Below, one piece after another: positions 9,771 through 19,197 of a DNA stretch of 38,505 nucleotides; position 1 is the first letter of the stretch, and the number at the start of each line of letters is the position of its first letter. The stretch is from an alpha proteobacterium BAL199 (GTDB taxonomy: Bacteria > Pseudomonadota > Alphaproteobacteria > Thalassobaculales > Thalassobaculaceae). Location of the stretch: assembly GCA_000171835.1 (NCBI GenBank), contig ABHC01000036.1, positions 1 to 38,505 of the forward strand. Reading direction: 5' to 3'. The position numbers and the translations under genes are program-made. The notes beneath the pieces were generated by a model. The model saw only the letters and a program-made list of their open reading frames with translations, ran no database searches and was not told where the DNA came from.

Positions 9771-10544
9771 TCAGGCCGCGAAGGAGAGCTGTCGTACTTC
9801 TGCCCAGTGCAGAATCTCCAACTCGCCGTTGATGTGCTCGACCAGGGCGGTGCAACTCTCCACCCAATCGCCGTCATTGCAGTACAGAATGTCACCGATC
9901 TGGCGCATCTCGGCTTTGTGGATGTGGCCGCAGATTACCCCATCGACGCCCCGCTTGGCCGCCTCGCTGGCCAGCGCCTCCTCGAACCGACCGATGAATT
10001 CGACCGCGCGTTTGGCCCTCTGCTTCAGGTAGGCCGACAGCGACCAGTACGGGTAGCCAAGGCGCCGGCGCACGTCGTTGAATACCGTGTTGAGCGACAG
10101 TAGCGCGTTGTAGGACCAGTCGCCCAGGACAGCCAACCACTTGGCATAGGTCACCACCGCGTCGAATTCGTCGCCGTGGATGACCAGGAAACGCTTGCCA
10201 TTGCGGGTGACGTGGATGTGCTCCGGTCGGATCTCGATCTGCCCGAAATCGGCGTTCAGGAACTCCCGGAACATCTCGTCATGGTTTCCCGGAATGAACA
10301 TGACCTTGGTGCCCTTGCGGGCCTTGCGCAGGAGCTTCTGTATGACGTCGTTGTGCGCTTGCCGCCACGCCCAGGAGCGCTGCATCCGCCAAAGGTCTAT
10401 GATGTCGCCGACAAGATAGAGATACTCGGACTCGGTGTGCTTGAGAAAATCGAGGAGTTGCTCCGCCTGACATCCGCGGGTCCCCAGATGGACATCGGAG
10501 ATCCAGATGGTCCGATAGCGCGCTACCCCGCGTTCGGCGTTCAT
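9771..10544 (-). CDS. LpxH-like calcineurin metallophosphoesterase
   Basis: 257 residues with all calcineurin-type metal motifs: SDVHLGTRG, GDIIDLW, GNHDE, VIHGDEFD and GHIHKAEM. This matches the UDP-2,3-diacylglucosamine diphosphatase (LpxH-like) branch, which would cleave the pyrophosphate to give lipid X. However, many alphaproteobacteria use LpxI for that step and keep this LpxH-like protein beside a glycosyltransferase, so a different phospholipid-type substrate is possible. It leads the minus-strand block running to lpxK. The ATG at 10544 is followed at once by a typical N-terminus. Confidence 0.85.
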   Translation of the reverse strand: MNAERGVARYRTIWISDVHLGTRGCQAEQLLDFLKHTESEYLYLVGDIIDLWRMQRSWAWRQAHNDVIQKLLRKARKGTKVMFIPGNHDEMFREFLNADFGQIEIRPEHIHVTRNGKRFLVIHGDEFDAVVTYAKWLAVLGDWSYNALLSLNTVFNDVRRRLGYPYWSLSAYLKQRAKRAVEFIGRFEEALASEAAKRGVDGVICGHIHKAEMRQIGDILYCNDGDWVESCTALVEHINGELEILHWAEVRQLSFAA

Positions 10545-10761
10545 CGTCGTTCTCCCGTCTCGTCCAGACCTGCGGGCTGCAACTCACAATCAAGCGGAGG
10601 GGTTAATCGAGACGCTATATCTGGTAAAGTGAAATATAAATGACACTACACTTGTGTCGTTGTTTTTCATTTCTCAAAATCCCGAACAATACCCTTGTCA
10701 TATTTCATTAATATTGACGTTCTCCACGCCGCCCGAGTGCCAATCAAGGAACTGCCGCAGA
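10545..10761. promoter_or_regulatory. AT-rich divergent promoter region
   Basis: The gap of 217 bases lies between the divergent metallophosphoesterase (minus) and lipid kinase (plus). Positions 10620-10725 are conspicuously AT-rich against a GC-rich background, with TTGTCA, TATATC and TTAATATTGACG-type stretches that suit promoter elements. I cannot assign exact -35/-10 boxes. Confidence 0.45.
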
Positions 10762-11721
10762 ATGCGCACGAATTCGAACCACGGTGCCGGCGCGCCGACT
10801 GAAGATCCCCGAACCGAGCCGGACCGTCGACGGGTGCTGATCATCCACAACCCCAACGCCGGCCGCCGGCGCCGACGCGGGCGACTCCAGGCGGTGATTA
10901 CGGAACTTGAACGGCTCGGGGTCATCGTCGAAGTGAAGGCCACCGCCGGAGCTGGCGACGCCGAGCGTTTCGTGCGCACCGCCTACGCCGAAATCGCGGC
11001 CGGCGACGGACCGAACGTGGTGATTGCGGCCGGCGGCGATGGCACGGTCAACGAAGTGGTGAACGGCCTCGCCGGTGGACCCATCCCGCTGGCACTGCTG
11101 CCAATGGGCACAGCCAACGTGCTGGCCGCAGAGATCGGGCTGAAGGAAACCATTCCAGACATCGTTCGGGCGATCATGCAGGGGCCAGCCGTCCCGATCT
11201 ATCTTGGAGACATCAACGGCCGGCGTTTCACTCTGATGGCCGGGGTCGGCCTGGACGCCGACGTGGTTGCGTCGGTCAATCCCCGGCTGAAGCGCGCCGC
11301 CGGAAAATTCGCCTATGTAGCCGCCACTCTGCAGCGCTGGCTGAACTACCGCAGCCACCGCTTCCAGATCGAGATCGACGGGGTGATGCACAGCGCCGCC
11401 GCCGCGGTCATTGCCAACGGCCATTACTATGGCGGGCGGTTCGTGTGCGCGGACGAGGCCCGCCTCACCGACCCGCACCTGCATGTCTGCCTGTTCGAGA
11501 AGCCGGGCCGCTGGCAGGCTGCGTGCTACATGCTGGGACTCTTCGGCGGATTTCTGCCGCGCATGAGCAACTACCGCGTGGTCACGGGCCGGGAGATCGC
11601 CATCCGGGACGACGGCGCCCACCCGGTGCAGGGCGACGGCGACGTCATTGCCCGACTGCCGGTCCTAATCCGCATCTCGGACCAGATGGTCCCCCTGATC
11701 ATGCCGGCAGCCGGCGGATAG
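10762..11721 (+). CDS. diacylglycerol/sphingosine kinase family lipid kinase
   Basis: 319 residues of the YegS/DgkB/LCB5 family, which phosphorylate diacylglycerol or related lipids using ATP. Seen directly are the N-terminal IIHNPNAGRRR, the catalytic AAGGDGTVNEVVNG (about 89-102), LLPMGTANVLAAEIGL, and a C-terminal beta domain containing VIANGHYYGGRFVCADEA. The start at 10762 is preferred because AAGGA lies 11 bases upstream and the family begins just after; an extension to 10654 would encode an unlikely N-terminus inside the AT-rich promoter region. It probably serves phospholipid turnover. It reads toward ppc with an 87-base gap. Confidence 0.88.
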   Translation: MRTNSNHGAGAPTEDPRTEPDRRRVLIIHNPNAGRRRRRGRLQAVITELERLGVIVEVKATAGAGDAERFVRTAYAEIAAGDGPNVVIAAGGDGTVNEVVNGLAGGPIPLALLPMGTANVLAAEIGLKETIPDIVRAIMQGPAVPIYLGDINGRRFTLMAGVGLDADVVASVNPRLKRAAGKFAYVAATLQRWLNYRSHRFQIEIDGVMHSAAAAVIANGHYYGGRFVCADEARLTDPHLHVCLFEKPGRWQAACYMLGLFGGFLPRMSNYRVVTGREIAIRDDGAHPVQGDGDVIARLPVLIRISDQMVPLIMPAAGG

Positions 11722-11808
11722 GTCGGTCGTCGATCAGGGCGTGCACCCCGACTGACAATCGGCGATGATACCGCACTGCACAACACCCCTGACGTCGGAG
11801 CGCGTGCG

Positions 11809-14439
11809 ATGGAATCAGCGAGCCCCAGCGAGAGTCCGGAGAAGGACGCCCCGCTCCGCTACGACATCCGCCTGCTCGGACGGATTCTCGGCGAGACGAT
11901 TCGGATCCAGGAGGGCGAGGAGGTGTTCGACACGGTCGAGCGCATCCGCCAGACCTCGGTACGCTTCCATCGGGACGCCCACGAGGCGGCGCGGCGCGAA
12001 CTTCAGGGCATCTTGGCCGGCCTCTCGAACGAACAGGCGATCACGGTGATTCGCGGCTACGGGTACTTTTCCCACCTCGCCAACATTGCCGAGGATCAGC
12101 ACCACATCCGCCGGACCCGGGCTCACGCGATGTCCGCCGGCGCGACACCACGCGAAGGCACCATGGCCCGCGCCCTCGACCGGGCCCGCCGGGCCGGCGT
12201 GTCCGGCGCTCAACTGCAGGAGTTTTTCGACCACGCCCTGTGCAGCCCGGTGCTGACCGCGCACCCGACCGAGATCCGCCGCACCAGTTCGATGGACCGC
12301 GAGATGGAGATCGCCCGGCTGCTCGATGAGCGCGACCGGGTCCGGCTCACCCAAGCCGAGCTGACGGTCAACCGCAAGGCCCTGCGCCGCAACGTGCTGA
12401 TCCTGTGGCAGACCAGCCTGCTGCGCAGCACCCGGCTGCATGTACTGGACGAGGTGACCAACGGCCTGGCGCATTACGACCACACCTTTCTGCGCGAGCT
12501 GCCGCGGCTGTACGCGGATTTCGAGGACCAGTTCGCCGCCTTCGATCCGGATCAACCGAGCGTCCGCGTGCCGTCGTTCCTTCGGATCGGCAGTTGGATC
12601 GGAGGCGACCGCGACGGCAACCCGTATGTCACCGCCGACGTCCTGCGCTCAGCACTCCGCCTGCAAAGCGAGCGGGCGCTGCGATTCTACCTGGACGAAT
12701 TGCATCAACTGGGAGGCGAACTGTCGCTGGACGGGCGCATGGTCGCCGTATCGGACAGTCTGACCGCGCTGGCCGAACGATCCCCCGACCGGTCGCCGCA
12801 CCGCCAGCACGAGCCGTATCGGCGTGCGGTTACCGGGATGTACGCCCGGCTGGCCGCGACGACCCGGATTTTGGACGATGTCGAAGCACCGCGCCATGCG
12901 GTGGGCGCAGCGCCAGCCTATTCGAGTGCCGAGGAGTTCCGGGCCGATCTCGATGTTCTGATCGACTCGCTCACCGCCGGCGGCTCGCCGAGCCTCGCGC
13001 GTGGCCGGCTGAGCTTGCTGCGCCGCGCGGTCGATGTGTTCGGATTCCACCTCGCCACGATCGACCTGCGCCAGAACTCCGACGTCCACGAGCGGGTCGT
13101 CGCCGAATTCCTTGAAGCAGCCGGGACCAGCAACCGCTACGAGCCAGCCGACGAGGGCGGCCGGACCGCCCTGCTGCTGGCCGAGTTGACGAGCGCCCGA
13201 CCGTTGGCCTCCCCACACCTCGCCTACTCCGAACTGGCCGCAGGAGAGTTGGCGATCCTGCGCGCCGCCGCCGAGGCGCGCCGGTTGTACGGTCCGGACG
13301 CCGTGCGCCACTACATCATCTCGAAGACTGACGAAGTCTCCGACATTCTCGAGGCCGCGGTGCTGTTGAAAGAGGTCGGCCTGCTGCATCCGCGCGAAGC
13401 CCGACTGGACGTCGACATCGTGCCGCTGTTCGAGACCATCGCAGACCTGCGCCGCTGCGGCGACGTGATGGACCGGCTGCTGTCCCTGCCGGAATACCGG
13501 CGCCTGCTGGCATCCCGCGATGAGACCCAGGAGGTCATGCTCGGCTATTCGGACAGCAACAAGGACGGCGGCTACCTGACCTCGATCTGGGAGCTGTACA
13601 AGGCCCAGATCACGTTGATCGACACGTTTCGCCACCACGGGGTGCGCCTGCGCCTGTTCCATGGCCGCGGCGGGTCGGTCGGACGCGGCGGTGGGCCAAG
13701 CTACCAAGCGATCCTGGCCCAACCGGCCGGCGCCATCCAGGCGGCAATCCGGGTCACCGAGCAGGGCGAGGTGATCGCCGCCAAGTACTCGAACGCCGAG
13801 GTCGGCCGGCGCAACCTTGAGACCCTGGCGGCCGCCACCCTGGAAGCCACGATCCTGGCTCCCGACCAGGCGGCACCGCAGGCCAACTATCTGACGATCA
13901 TGGAGCGGCTGTCAGCGACCGCCTACGCCGCCTATCGCGGCCTGGTCTACGAAACCGACGGGTTCGAGCGGTACTTCCGGGAGTCCACGGTGATCGGCGA
14001 GATCGCCAACCTGAACATCGGCAGCCGGCCGGCATCCCGGACCAAGTCTTCCCGAATCGAGGACCTGCGCGCGATCCCGTGGGTGTTCAGCTGGTCGCAA
14101 TGCCGGCTGATGCTGCCGGGATGGTTCGGCTTCGGCGCTGCGGTAAAGGCGTGGATCGCCGAGCATCCCGACGACGGACTGGCAACACTGCGGGCCATGT
14201 ACCGCGACTGGCCGTTCTTCAGGACCGCGCTGTCCAACCTCGACATGGTCCTGGCCAAGAGCGACATCGCCATCGCCTCGCGCTACGCCGAACTGGTGAC
14301 CGACACCGAGCTGCGGACGACGATTTTCGATCGGTTGCGGGGCGAATGGCAGGATTCGATCGACGCCGTGCTGGCGGTGATGGAGCAGGGCGAACTGCTG
14401 GAGGGCAACCGGTGTTGTCACGTTAACTCGTCGAGTTAG
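11809..14439 (+). CDS. ppc: phosphoenolpyruvate carboxylase, 3' end lost to an IS
   Basis: PEPC fixes bicarbonate onto phosphoenolpyruvate to give oxaloacetate, an anaplerotic reaction. Native sequence covers 867 residues with the catalytic blocks intact: [10 protein letters not shown] (H152), [29 protein letters not shown], and [14 protein letters not shown] (about H618). The ATG at 11809 follows GGAG at 8 bases. At 14410 the gene runs into an IS6-type terminus; the frame continues for 9 foreign codons (ending CCHVNSSS) and stops at a TAG inside the IS. Family members continue about 60 further residues, with an IDPLN-type helix and a terminal NTG tail. That C-terminal tail is known to be needed for activity in this family, so the product is probably inactive or impaired. 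The missing part is not found elsewhere in the window. Confidence 0.93.
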   Translation: MESASPSESPEKDAPLRYDIRLLGRILGETIRIQEGEEVFDTVERIRQTSVRFHRDAHEAARRELQGILAGLSNEQAITVIRGYGYFSHLANIAEDQHHIRRTRAHAMSAGATPREGTMARALDRARRAGVSGAQLQEFFDHALCSPVLTAHPTEIRRTSSMDREMEIARLLDERDRVRLTQAELTVNRKALRRNVLILWQTSLLRSTRLHVLDEVTNGLAHYDHTFLRELPRLYADFEDQFAAFDPDQPSVRVPSFLRIGSWIGGDRDGNPYVTADVLRSALRLQSERALRFYLDELHQLGGELSLDGRMVAVSDSLTALAERSPDRSPHRQHEPYRRAVTGMYARLAATTRILDDVEAPRHAVGAAPAYSSAEEFRADLDVLIDSLTAGGSPSLARGRLSLLRRAVDVFGFHLATIDLRQNSDVHERVVAEFLEAAGTSNRYEPADEGGRTALLLAELTSARPLASPHLAYSELAAGELAILRAAAEARRLYGPDAVRHYIISKTDEVSDILEAAVLLKEVGLLHPREARLDVDIVPLFETIADLRRCGDVMDRLLSLPEYRRLLASRDETQEVMLGYSDSNKDGGYLTSIWELYKAQITLIDTFRHHGVRLRLFHGRGGSVGRGGGPSYQAILAQPAGAIQAAIRVTEQGEVIAAKYSNAEVGRRNLETLAAATLEATILAPDQAAPQANYLTIMERLSATAYAAYRGLVYETDGFERYFRESTVIGEIANLNIGSRPASRTKSSRIEDLRAIPWVFSWSQCRLMLPGWFGFGAAVKAWIAEHPDDGLATLRAMYRDWPFFRTALSNLDMVLAKSDIAIASRYAELVTDTELRTTIFDRLRGEWQDSIDAVLAVMEQGELLEGNRCCHVNSSS
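14411..14427. repeat. left terminal inverted repeat, IS6-type copy 1
   Basis: GGTGTTGTCACGTTAAC; its inverted partner is at 15210-15226. It is followed at once by a 7-bp palindrome around a central T (14424-14438), in which the ppc reading frame meets its stop codon. Confidence 0.9.
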
Positions 14440-14462
14440 CAAGTTGGCATGCCGGTCGTTGA

Positions 14463-15164
14463 TCAAGCGGCATGTGCCGCGGATTTCCAAGCTTCGAACG
14501 CTTCGAGCCGATGGTAGCGAATGGTGAGGGCGGAACGACGGCGGGCTGGGACAGAGTAACGATTGCGGGTTGCGGATTGCATAGACACGAAGCGTTGTAA
14601 TCCACCCGGTGATCGGAAGCCTTGCATCACCCGCTCTCGTTTTCGGAAGGGCAAGTGGCTGTTCTCGGCGCGGTTATTGAGCCCCTTGTGTGACCAATGA
14701 TCAAGGCCAGGCGCGACCTCGCGCTTGGCGGCCCCATATGAGCGCAGTTTGTCCGTAATGATCCTTTTGGGCACGAAGCCCCAACGTTTCATCAGCTTGA
14801 TCAAAAGCCGCTTTGCAGCGCGCTTGTCTCGCTTCGATTGTAAGATTTCCTCAAGAACGACACCGTGTTGGTCGACGGCGCGCCACAGCCAGTATGACCG
14901 GCCCGCGATCTTCACGACGACTTCGTCCAGATGCCAAACATCACCAGGGCGAGGCTGCCGTCGCCGCAGAACGTGGGCGATCCGGGGACCGAACTTGACG
15001 GTCCAGCGCCGGATCGTCTCATACGAAACGTCCACACCACGTTCCAGCATAAGCTCCTCGACCTCGCGCAGGCTCAAGTTGAACCGGGCGTAGAGCCAGA
15101 CAACATGAGAAATGATCTGAGGCGGAAAGCGGTGGCGCTTGTAGCTGATTTTCTCTGTTTGCAT
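14463..15164 (-). CDS. IS6-family transposase
   Basis: A 233-residue DDE transposase of the IS6/IS26 type, catalysing replicative transposition of the element. An N-terminal helix-turn-helix (about 28-58, SLREVEELMLERGVDVSYETIRRW split over two helices) precedes the catalytic core. The acidic triad is D80 in WHLDEVVV, D138 in IITDKLRSYG and E167 in NNRAENSH. The ATG at 15164 is chosen; an in-frame GTG lies two codons upstream at 15170. The C-terminus is intact, unlike the second copy, so this gene could supply transposase in trans to it. Confidence 0.93.
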   Translation of the reverse strand: MQTEKISYKRHRFPPQIISHVVWLYARFNLSLREVEELMLERGVDVSYETIRRWTVKFGPRIAHVLRRRQPRPGDVWHLDEVVVKIAGRSYWLWRAVDQHGVVLEEILQSKRDKRAAKRLLIKLMKRWGFVPKRIITDKLRSYGAAKREVAPGLDHWSHKGLNNRAENSHLPFRKRERVMQGFRSPGGLQRFVSMQSATRNRYSVPARRRSALTIRYHRLEAFEAWKSAAHAA

Positions 15165-15209
15165 CGACACCGCCTACGCCCGGATCATTGAACCCGCAAC
15201 CTCAGGCAC

Positions 15210-15226
15210 GTTAACGTGACAACACC
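15210..15226. repeat. right terminal inverted repeat, IS6-type copy 1
   Basis: Inverted partner of 14411-14427. Here the terminus forms the perfect 12-bp palindrome CACGTTAACGTG (15207-15218) just inside the tip. Confidence 0.88.
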
Positions 15227-15393
15227 ATCCCCAGTATTCAAAAAGGTCCCCACACCTTTTACTTTTAAACTGCTGCATTACTTCAGTCAGTCCTTTTGGA
15301 CGCGTGCCAGCCCGATGACTCGCGATCCGCGACGATACAGTCAACGACGCCAATCCGTCAGAGCAATATACGCAGAACGAACCCCGACAACGC
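15227..15393. other. AT-rich scar between IS and dhaKL
   Basis: The 167 bases downstream of the minus-strand dihydroxyacetone kinase gene, up to the IS terminus, hold no gene. The part next to the IS (15227-15300) is AT-richer than the surroundings. Read on the minus strand it could encode a short peptide tail (MQQFKSKRCGDLFEYW), which I do not recognise. It may be a leftover of another mobile element. Confidence 0.35.
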
Positions 15394-17016
15394 CTATCGA
15401 GACGCCAGATGCGCGAACAGGATTGCCACCGCCTCGGCGCCCGGGTCGTTGTGTCCAGCGAGGTCGCGCTCCGAGACATAGCTTGCCCGCCCGGCCTTCG
15501 CCTTGGTGATCGATCCGGTCAGGTCCGCTCCTTCGCGTGCCGCCTTGGCCGCCGCGTCCAACCCCTTTGGTGCCGCATCCAGGGCCGGCGACAGGGCATC
15601 AATCATGGTTCGGTCACCGAAGCTCGCACCACCGACCTGCTGGATCCGATGCAGGCCGGCCTTCAGGGCGCCGATGGTATCCTGACCCCCGGCTGCGGCG
15701 TCGCCCGCCGCCGCAAAGAAGATCGCCAGCAACACGCCCGACGACCCGCCCATGGTCTGGCTGAGTTCCAGTCCAATCGCGCGATAGAGCTCAACCGGAT
15801 TGGCCAACGGCAAGCGGTCCCGGGCCGCCTTCAGAGAGCGTGCCGCCGACGCCAGGGTCGTTCCGGTGTCGCCGTCACCCGACTTGGCATCCAGTTGGTT
15901 CAATGGTCCTTCCGACGCGATCAGGACGTCGCAACAATCGCCGATCAGGCCGTGCAGGTGCGCGTTCGTGGAGGGCACCGGCGGCGGCGGCAGCAACCCG
16001 TCCGGAAGCGGCCGGACGGCGACCTCCGCCACCGGCAGACATCCGGGCCATGCCGGCGGCGCAACTGGCGCGCACAGCGCGCGCACGTCATCCTCGCCGA
16101 CCGGCAGCAGCGATACCGAGAACCCCTGCATGTCGAGCGCGGTCATCAAAGGCGCCGGACCGACCAGCCATTTCAGATCCTTGCCCAGCGCCGAGCGGAT
16201 CAGTTCATTGGCGATCACCGCCATTTCCAACCCGGTCGTTCCTCCCAGATTGTTCAGCAGGGCCACCAAGGGTCCGGAGGCAACGTGGGGCAGCATCCGG
16301 TCGACGACCAGACCGACCGCGTCGCGGGCGCTGGTGAAATCGACCTGCTCGACACCCGGTTCGCCGTGAATTCCCAGGCCAAGTTCGGCCTTGCCGCCTT
16401 CGATCCGATCCTGCTTCGGGGATCCCGGAACGGTGCAGGTGTCCAAGGACATCCCGATGGACACGACCCGGTCGATCACTGCCCTCGCCGCCTCGCTCAC
16501 CGTCCGGAGATCCGCCCCCTCCTCCGCGAGCGCGCCCGCGATCTTGTGCACGAACAGGGTCCCGGCCACGCCCCGCGCCTGGGGCAGGTCGGGCAAGGCG
16601 ACATCATCGTCGACGACCACCATGTCGACGCTGAGGCCAAGGGCGCGTGCCCGTTCCGCCGCCAACCCGAAGTTCAGGCGGTCTCCGGTATAGTTCTTGA
16701 CGATCAGCAGGCAGCCCGCCTTGCCGGTCACCGCGAGGATGCCCGCCAGCACGGCATCCACCGACGGCGAGGCGAACACCTCGCCGCAGACCGCTGCGGT
16801 CAGCATGCCCTTCCCGACGAAGCCGGCATGGGACGGCTCGTGACCGGACCCGCCGCCGGAGACCAGCGCCACCTTCGATCTGTCCCAGTCGGAACGCACG
16901 ACCACCTTGATGTGCGGATAGCCGTCGAGCCGGGCCAGACGGCCGCCAGCGGTACTCAACAAGCCGTCGATGGCGTCGGTGACGAGGGTCTCTTTGGTGT
17001 TGATGAACTGACTCAT
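15394..17016 (-). CDS. dhaKL: dihydroxyacetone kinase, DhaK-DhaL fusion
   Basis: ATP-dependent glycerone kinase (540 residues) that converts dihydroxyacetone to dihydroxyacetone phosphate, feeding glycolysis. The DhaK domain (about 1-325) shows SGGGSGHEPSHAGFVGKGML (about 53-72) and GLGIHGEPG, whose H217 matches the His that covalently holds the substrate. The DhaL domain (about 355-540) shows LDAKSGDGDTGTT with Mg-ATP Asp residues (D376, D381, D383) and MGGSSGVLL. A fused K-L protein indicates direct use of ATP rather than the PTS. The start at 17016 (MSQFINT) is the family start; a longer frame to 17055 is unlikely. It lies 78 bases after the TPR/glycosyltransferase gene on the same strand, and is the last gene before the IS scar. 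Confidence 0.93.
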   Translation of the reverse strand: MSQFINTKETLVTDAIDGLLSTAGGRLARLDGYPHIKVVVRSDWDRSKVALVSGGGSGHEPSHAGFVGKGMLTAAVCGEVFASPSVDAVLAGILAVTGKAGCLLIVKNYTGDRLNFGLAAERARALGLSVDMVVVDDDVALPDLPQARGVAGTLFVHKIAGALAEEGADLRTVSEAARAVIDRVVSIGMSLDTCTVPGSPKQDRIEGGKAELGLGIHGEPGVEQVDFTSARDAVGLVVDRMLPHVASGPLVALLNNLGGTTGLEMAVIANELIRSALGKDLKWLVGPAPLMTALDMQGFSVSLLPVGEDDVRALCAPVAPPAWPGCLPVAEVAVRPLPDGLLPPPPVPSTNAHLHGLIGDCCDVLIASEGPLNQLDAKSGDGDTGTTLASAARSLKAARDRLPLANPVELYRAIGLELSQTMGGSSGVLLAIFFAAAGDAAAGGQDTIGALKAGLHRIQQVGGASFGDRTMIDALSPALDAAPKGLDAAAKAAREGADLTGSITKAKAGRASYVSERDLAGHNDPGAEAVAILFAHLASR

Positions 17017-17094
17017 GGGACGCTCTCGCTGGGATTGGACGCCGAAGACTAGCAACGCCGGGGTCCATTGGGGCAGGCGATTTCGTGCTCCTGC

Positions 17095-19197
17095 TCAGCG
17101 GGTCAACACACGATCCGGCTGCTCGGGGCGCGCAGCCCACGCCTTCAGGTCGATCGCAAGCCGCGCCATCACCGGCTTCCAATCGTCGTCGCTGTCCTGA
17201 CGGTAGACTGTCGTCCTCGGGTACCAGAGCGAGTCGGACCGGCTGAGGCCCCACCGCCAGTCGGGCTTGGTCGGCAGCAGCGTCCAGCATGGCTTCGACA
17301 ACGCTCCGGCAAAGTGGACGGTGTTGTTGGCCGGACAGACCACCAGGTCGACCGCGGCGACCAGGGCCGCCAGGCCGTCGAGATCCTGAATTGGCTCGAT
17401 CCCGTGGCTGTGGTCGATGCTCATCCCAGCCTCGGCTTCGAACGCCGCGAAATCGTCCGGGCCGGCTCCGTACTGCAGCGACACCACAGCCGCGCCCGGG
17501 ACCGATAGGACATCGCGCCAAAGCGCGGGTTCGATTGTCCGTCGCCCGCCCGTCTTCGGCGCCTGTGACCGCCACGTAATCCCGACCAACCTCTTGCCGG
17601 GATGCCTCGCTTGCAGGCCCGTGCGGATGGCGGCGACGCGACCGGCGTCGGGAACGATCCACGGCTCGGGAACCGCGTCCCCACCGCAGAACAGCTTCAG
17701 GCGGTGCGGAAGGTCGCCAAACGCCAGATGCAGGTCGGCGCCGTGATGGTCTTCCATCGTACCATCGGGATTGGAGACGTCCGGCACCGAGGCATCCGGA
17801 AAGCTGCGCTGGATGATCGGCCGCAGGCGGGGTTCGGTGAGGATCGTCAGTTTCACACCGAGCCGGCGCAGATGGGGCGCGAGAGTCAGGAACTGAACCT
17901 CGTCGCCGATGCCCTGTTCGCCCCATAGCAACAGGTGGCGGCCGGCAATGTCCTCGACGGTCCATTCCGGAACAGCGAAGTACCGTAGAACCGAAACCGC
18001 CTCCGGCGATTCCAGACGGCGCGTGTGTACTTGCCATCCTTCCTGGAACCGCTCGAGTACCAGCAAGGCCAAGGCCGTGTTGAGATGGGCTGACGCATGA
18101 CGATCGCTCACGCGCGTCGCATAGAGGCCGTAGGTCACCGCCCCTTCCGGATTGCCGGCACGGCCGAGTTCGACCCCAATATTGTACCAGGCGTCCGGGT
18201 CGTTCGGCTTGACCACGGCACCCCGGCGCAGCCAAGCCTGAACCCCGGCGCGACCAGGGTTCTTGGTCGCGAGCAGCGCCAGACGGTTGTAGGGCTGGGG
18301 AGCGACCGGATCGAGCACCATGGCGCGAAACGCCCAATCCTCAACCCCCAGCAGGCCCGCCACTTCGCAGTAGGCGGTCAGGCTTGTCGGATCGAGCAGC
18401 AGCCCGCGTTTGAACGGCAGAATTGCGTCCGAATCCCGCCCGAGTTTCTGCAGCGCCCGCGCCCGGTTCGACCACGCCGCCGCCACGCGGGGATCGCCAC
18501 GGCTGGCGGCGGCAAACCGTTCCTCCGCCGCTGCCCAGTCCGACCGGTTGAACGACAGAAGCCCGAGGTTGTTCAGGACGTTCCCACTGCGCGGAATGAT
18601 GCAGAGCGTACGGTGGTATAGCCTCTCGGCGGCATCGGAGTTGCCGAGATCGCGCAGCGCGTTGCCGAGATTGAAGAGCCCGGTAGAGACGCCGGGTTGA
18701 CTCACCAACAGCCGGCGAAATTGACGCTCCGCTCCGGATTTGTCCCCGATCAGCGCCAGATCGTTGCCGATTTCGATGTTTGCGGCCTCGCCCAGAGGTG
18801 ACAGCACCAGGCATCGTTTCAGCAACGCGGTTCGCGCAGCGTTGGTCACGATCCGGGCAAGGCCGAGCGGACTTTCGAGCCGGTCAGGCGCCAGGAGCAT
18901 TGCGCGGCGGTAACAGGCGATCGCCATCATCGGTCGCTGCAATCGATCGGCGACACCACCGAGGTTGCCCCAGGCCGCAGCGTTGCGGGGATTGGTCCGC
19001 ACCGCGCTCTCGATGATCTGCGCCGCTTCGGTCGTACGCCCTTCTTCGAAGCGAATCGTGCCCAACAGGTTAAGAGCGTCGGCATAATACGCGTCGCCTG
19101 AAGGCACCCGGCGGTACAGGCGCGCCGCGTGGGCGCGAAACCCCGCGCGCTGCCGACGCATTCCTTCCTCGAGCAGGCGCAGCGAGGCCTCGCTCAT
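17095..19197 (-). CDS. TPR protein with GT9-like C-terminal domain
   Basis: 700 residues. Residues about 35-395 are a chain of tetratricopeptide repeats (NAAAWGNLGGVADRL, GNVLNNLGLLSF, PDAWYNIGVELGRAGN and others). Residues about 410-700 resemble the C-terminal half of family 9-type GT-B glycosyltransferases: PEWTVEDIAGRHLLLWGEQGIGDEVQFL, VGITWRSQAP, VSLQYGA, and VVCPANNTVHFAGAL. Such TPR-GT proteins are often linked to surface or flagellin glycosylation, but nothing here proves the acceptor. No signal peptide or membrane segment is seen. The ATG overlaps the stop of the upstream truncated paralogue by 4 bases, so the pair was a tandem, coupled duplication. It lies inside the IS6-bounded island. 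Confidence 0.85.
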   Translation of the reverse strand: MSEASLRLLEEGMRRQRAGFRAHAARLYRRVPSGDAYYADALNLLGTIRFEEGRTTEAAQIIESAVRTNPRNAAAWGNLGGVADRLQRPMMAIACYRRAMLLAPDRLESPLGLARIVTNAARTALLKRCLVLSPLGEAANIEIGNDLALIGDKSGAERQFRRLLVSQPGVSTGLFNLGNALRDLGNSDAAERLYHRTLCIIPRSGNVLNNLGLLSFNRSDWAAAEERFAAASRGDPRVAAAWSNRARALQKLGRDSDAILPFKRGLLLDPTSLTAYCEVAGLLGVEDWAFRAMVLDPVAPQPYNRLALLATKNPGRAGVQAWLRRGAVVKPNDPDAWYNIGVELGRAGNPEGAVTYGLYATRVSDRHASAHLNTALALLVLERFQEGWQVHTRRLESPEAVSVLRYFAVPEWTVEDIAGRHLLLWGEQGIGDEVQFLTLAPHLRRLGVKLTILTEPRLRPIIQRSFPDASVPDVSNPDGTMEDHHGADLHLAFGDLPHRLKLFCGGDAVPEPWIVPDAGRVAAIRTGLQARHPGKRLVGITWRSQAPKTGGRRTIEPALWRDVLSVPGAAVVSLQYGAGPDDFAAFEAEAGMSIDHSHGIEPIQDLDGLAALVAAVDLVVCPANNTVHFAGALSKPCWTLLPTKPDWRWGLSRSDSLWYPRTTVYRQDSDDDWKPVMARLAIDLKAWAARPEQPDRVLTR

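Larger units (their letters stand above)
14411..15226 (-). mobile_element. IS6-type insertion sequence, intact copy
   Basis: An 816-bp element with 17-bp perfect terminal inverted repeats (GGTGTTGTCACGTTAAC) and one transposase gene on the minus strand. The flanking octamers are GGGCAACC (left) and ATCCCCAG (right), which do not match, so there is no target duplication of the 8-bp type expected for this family. The left end destroys ppc. A second copy at 20043-22296 is in the opposite orientation and encodes an identical transposase up to its own interruption. Confidence 0.93.

Noticed and set aside
15409..17052. 547-codon plus-strand frame opposite the dihydroxyacetone kinase
   Set aside because: Antisense shadow with Arg/Gln/His bias and no domain; the minus strand has all kinase motifs.
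16604..18337. 577-codon minus-strand frame spanning the dhaKL/TPR-GT junction
   Set aside because: Out-of-frame with both real genes on the same strand and of typical Arg/Gly/Ser shadow composition.
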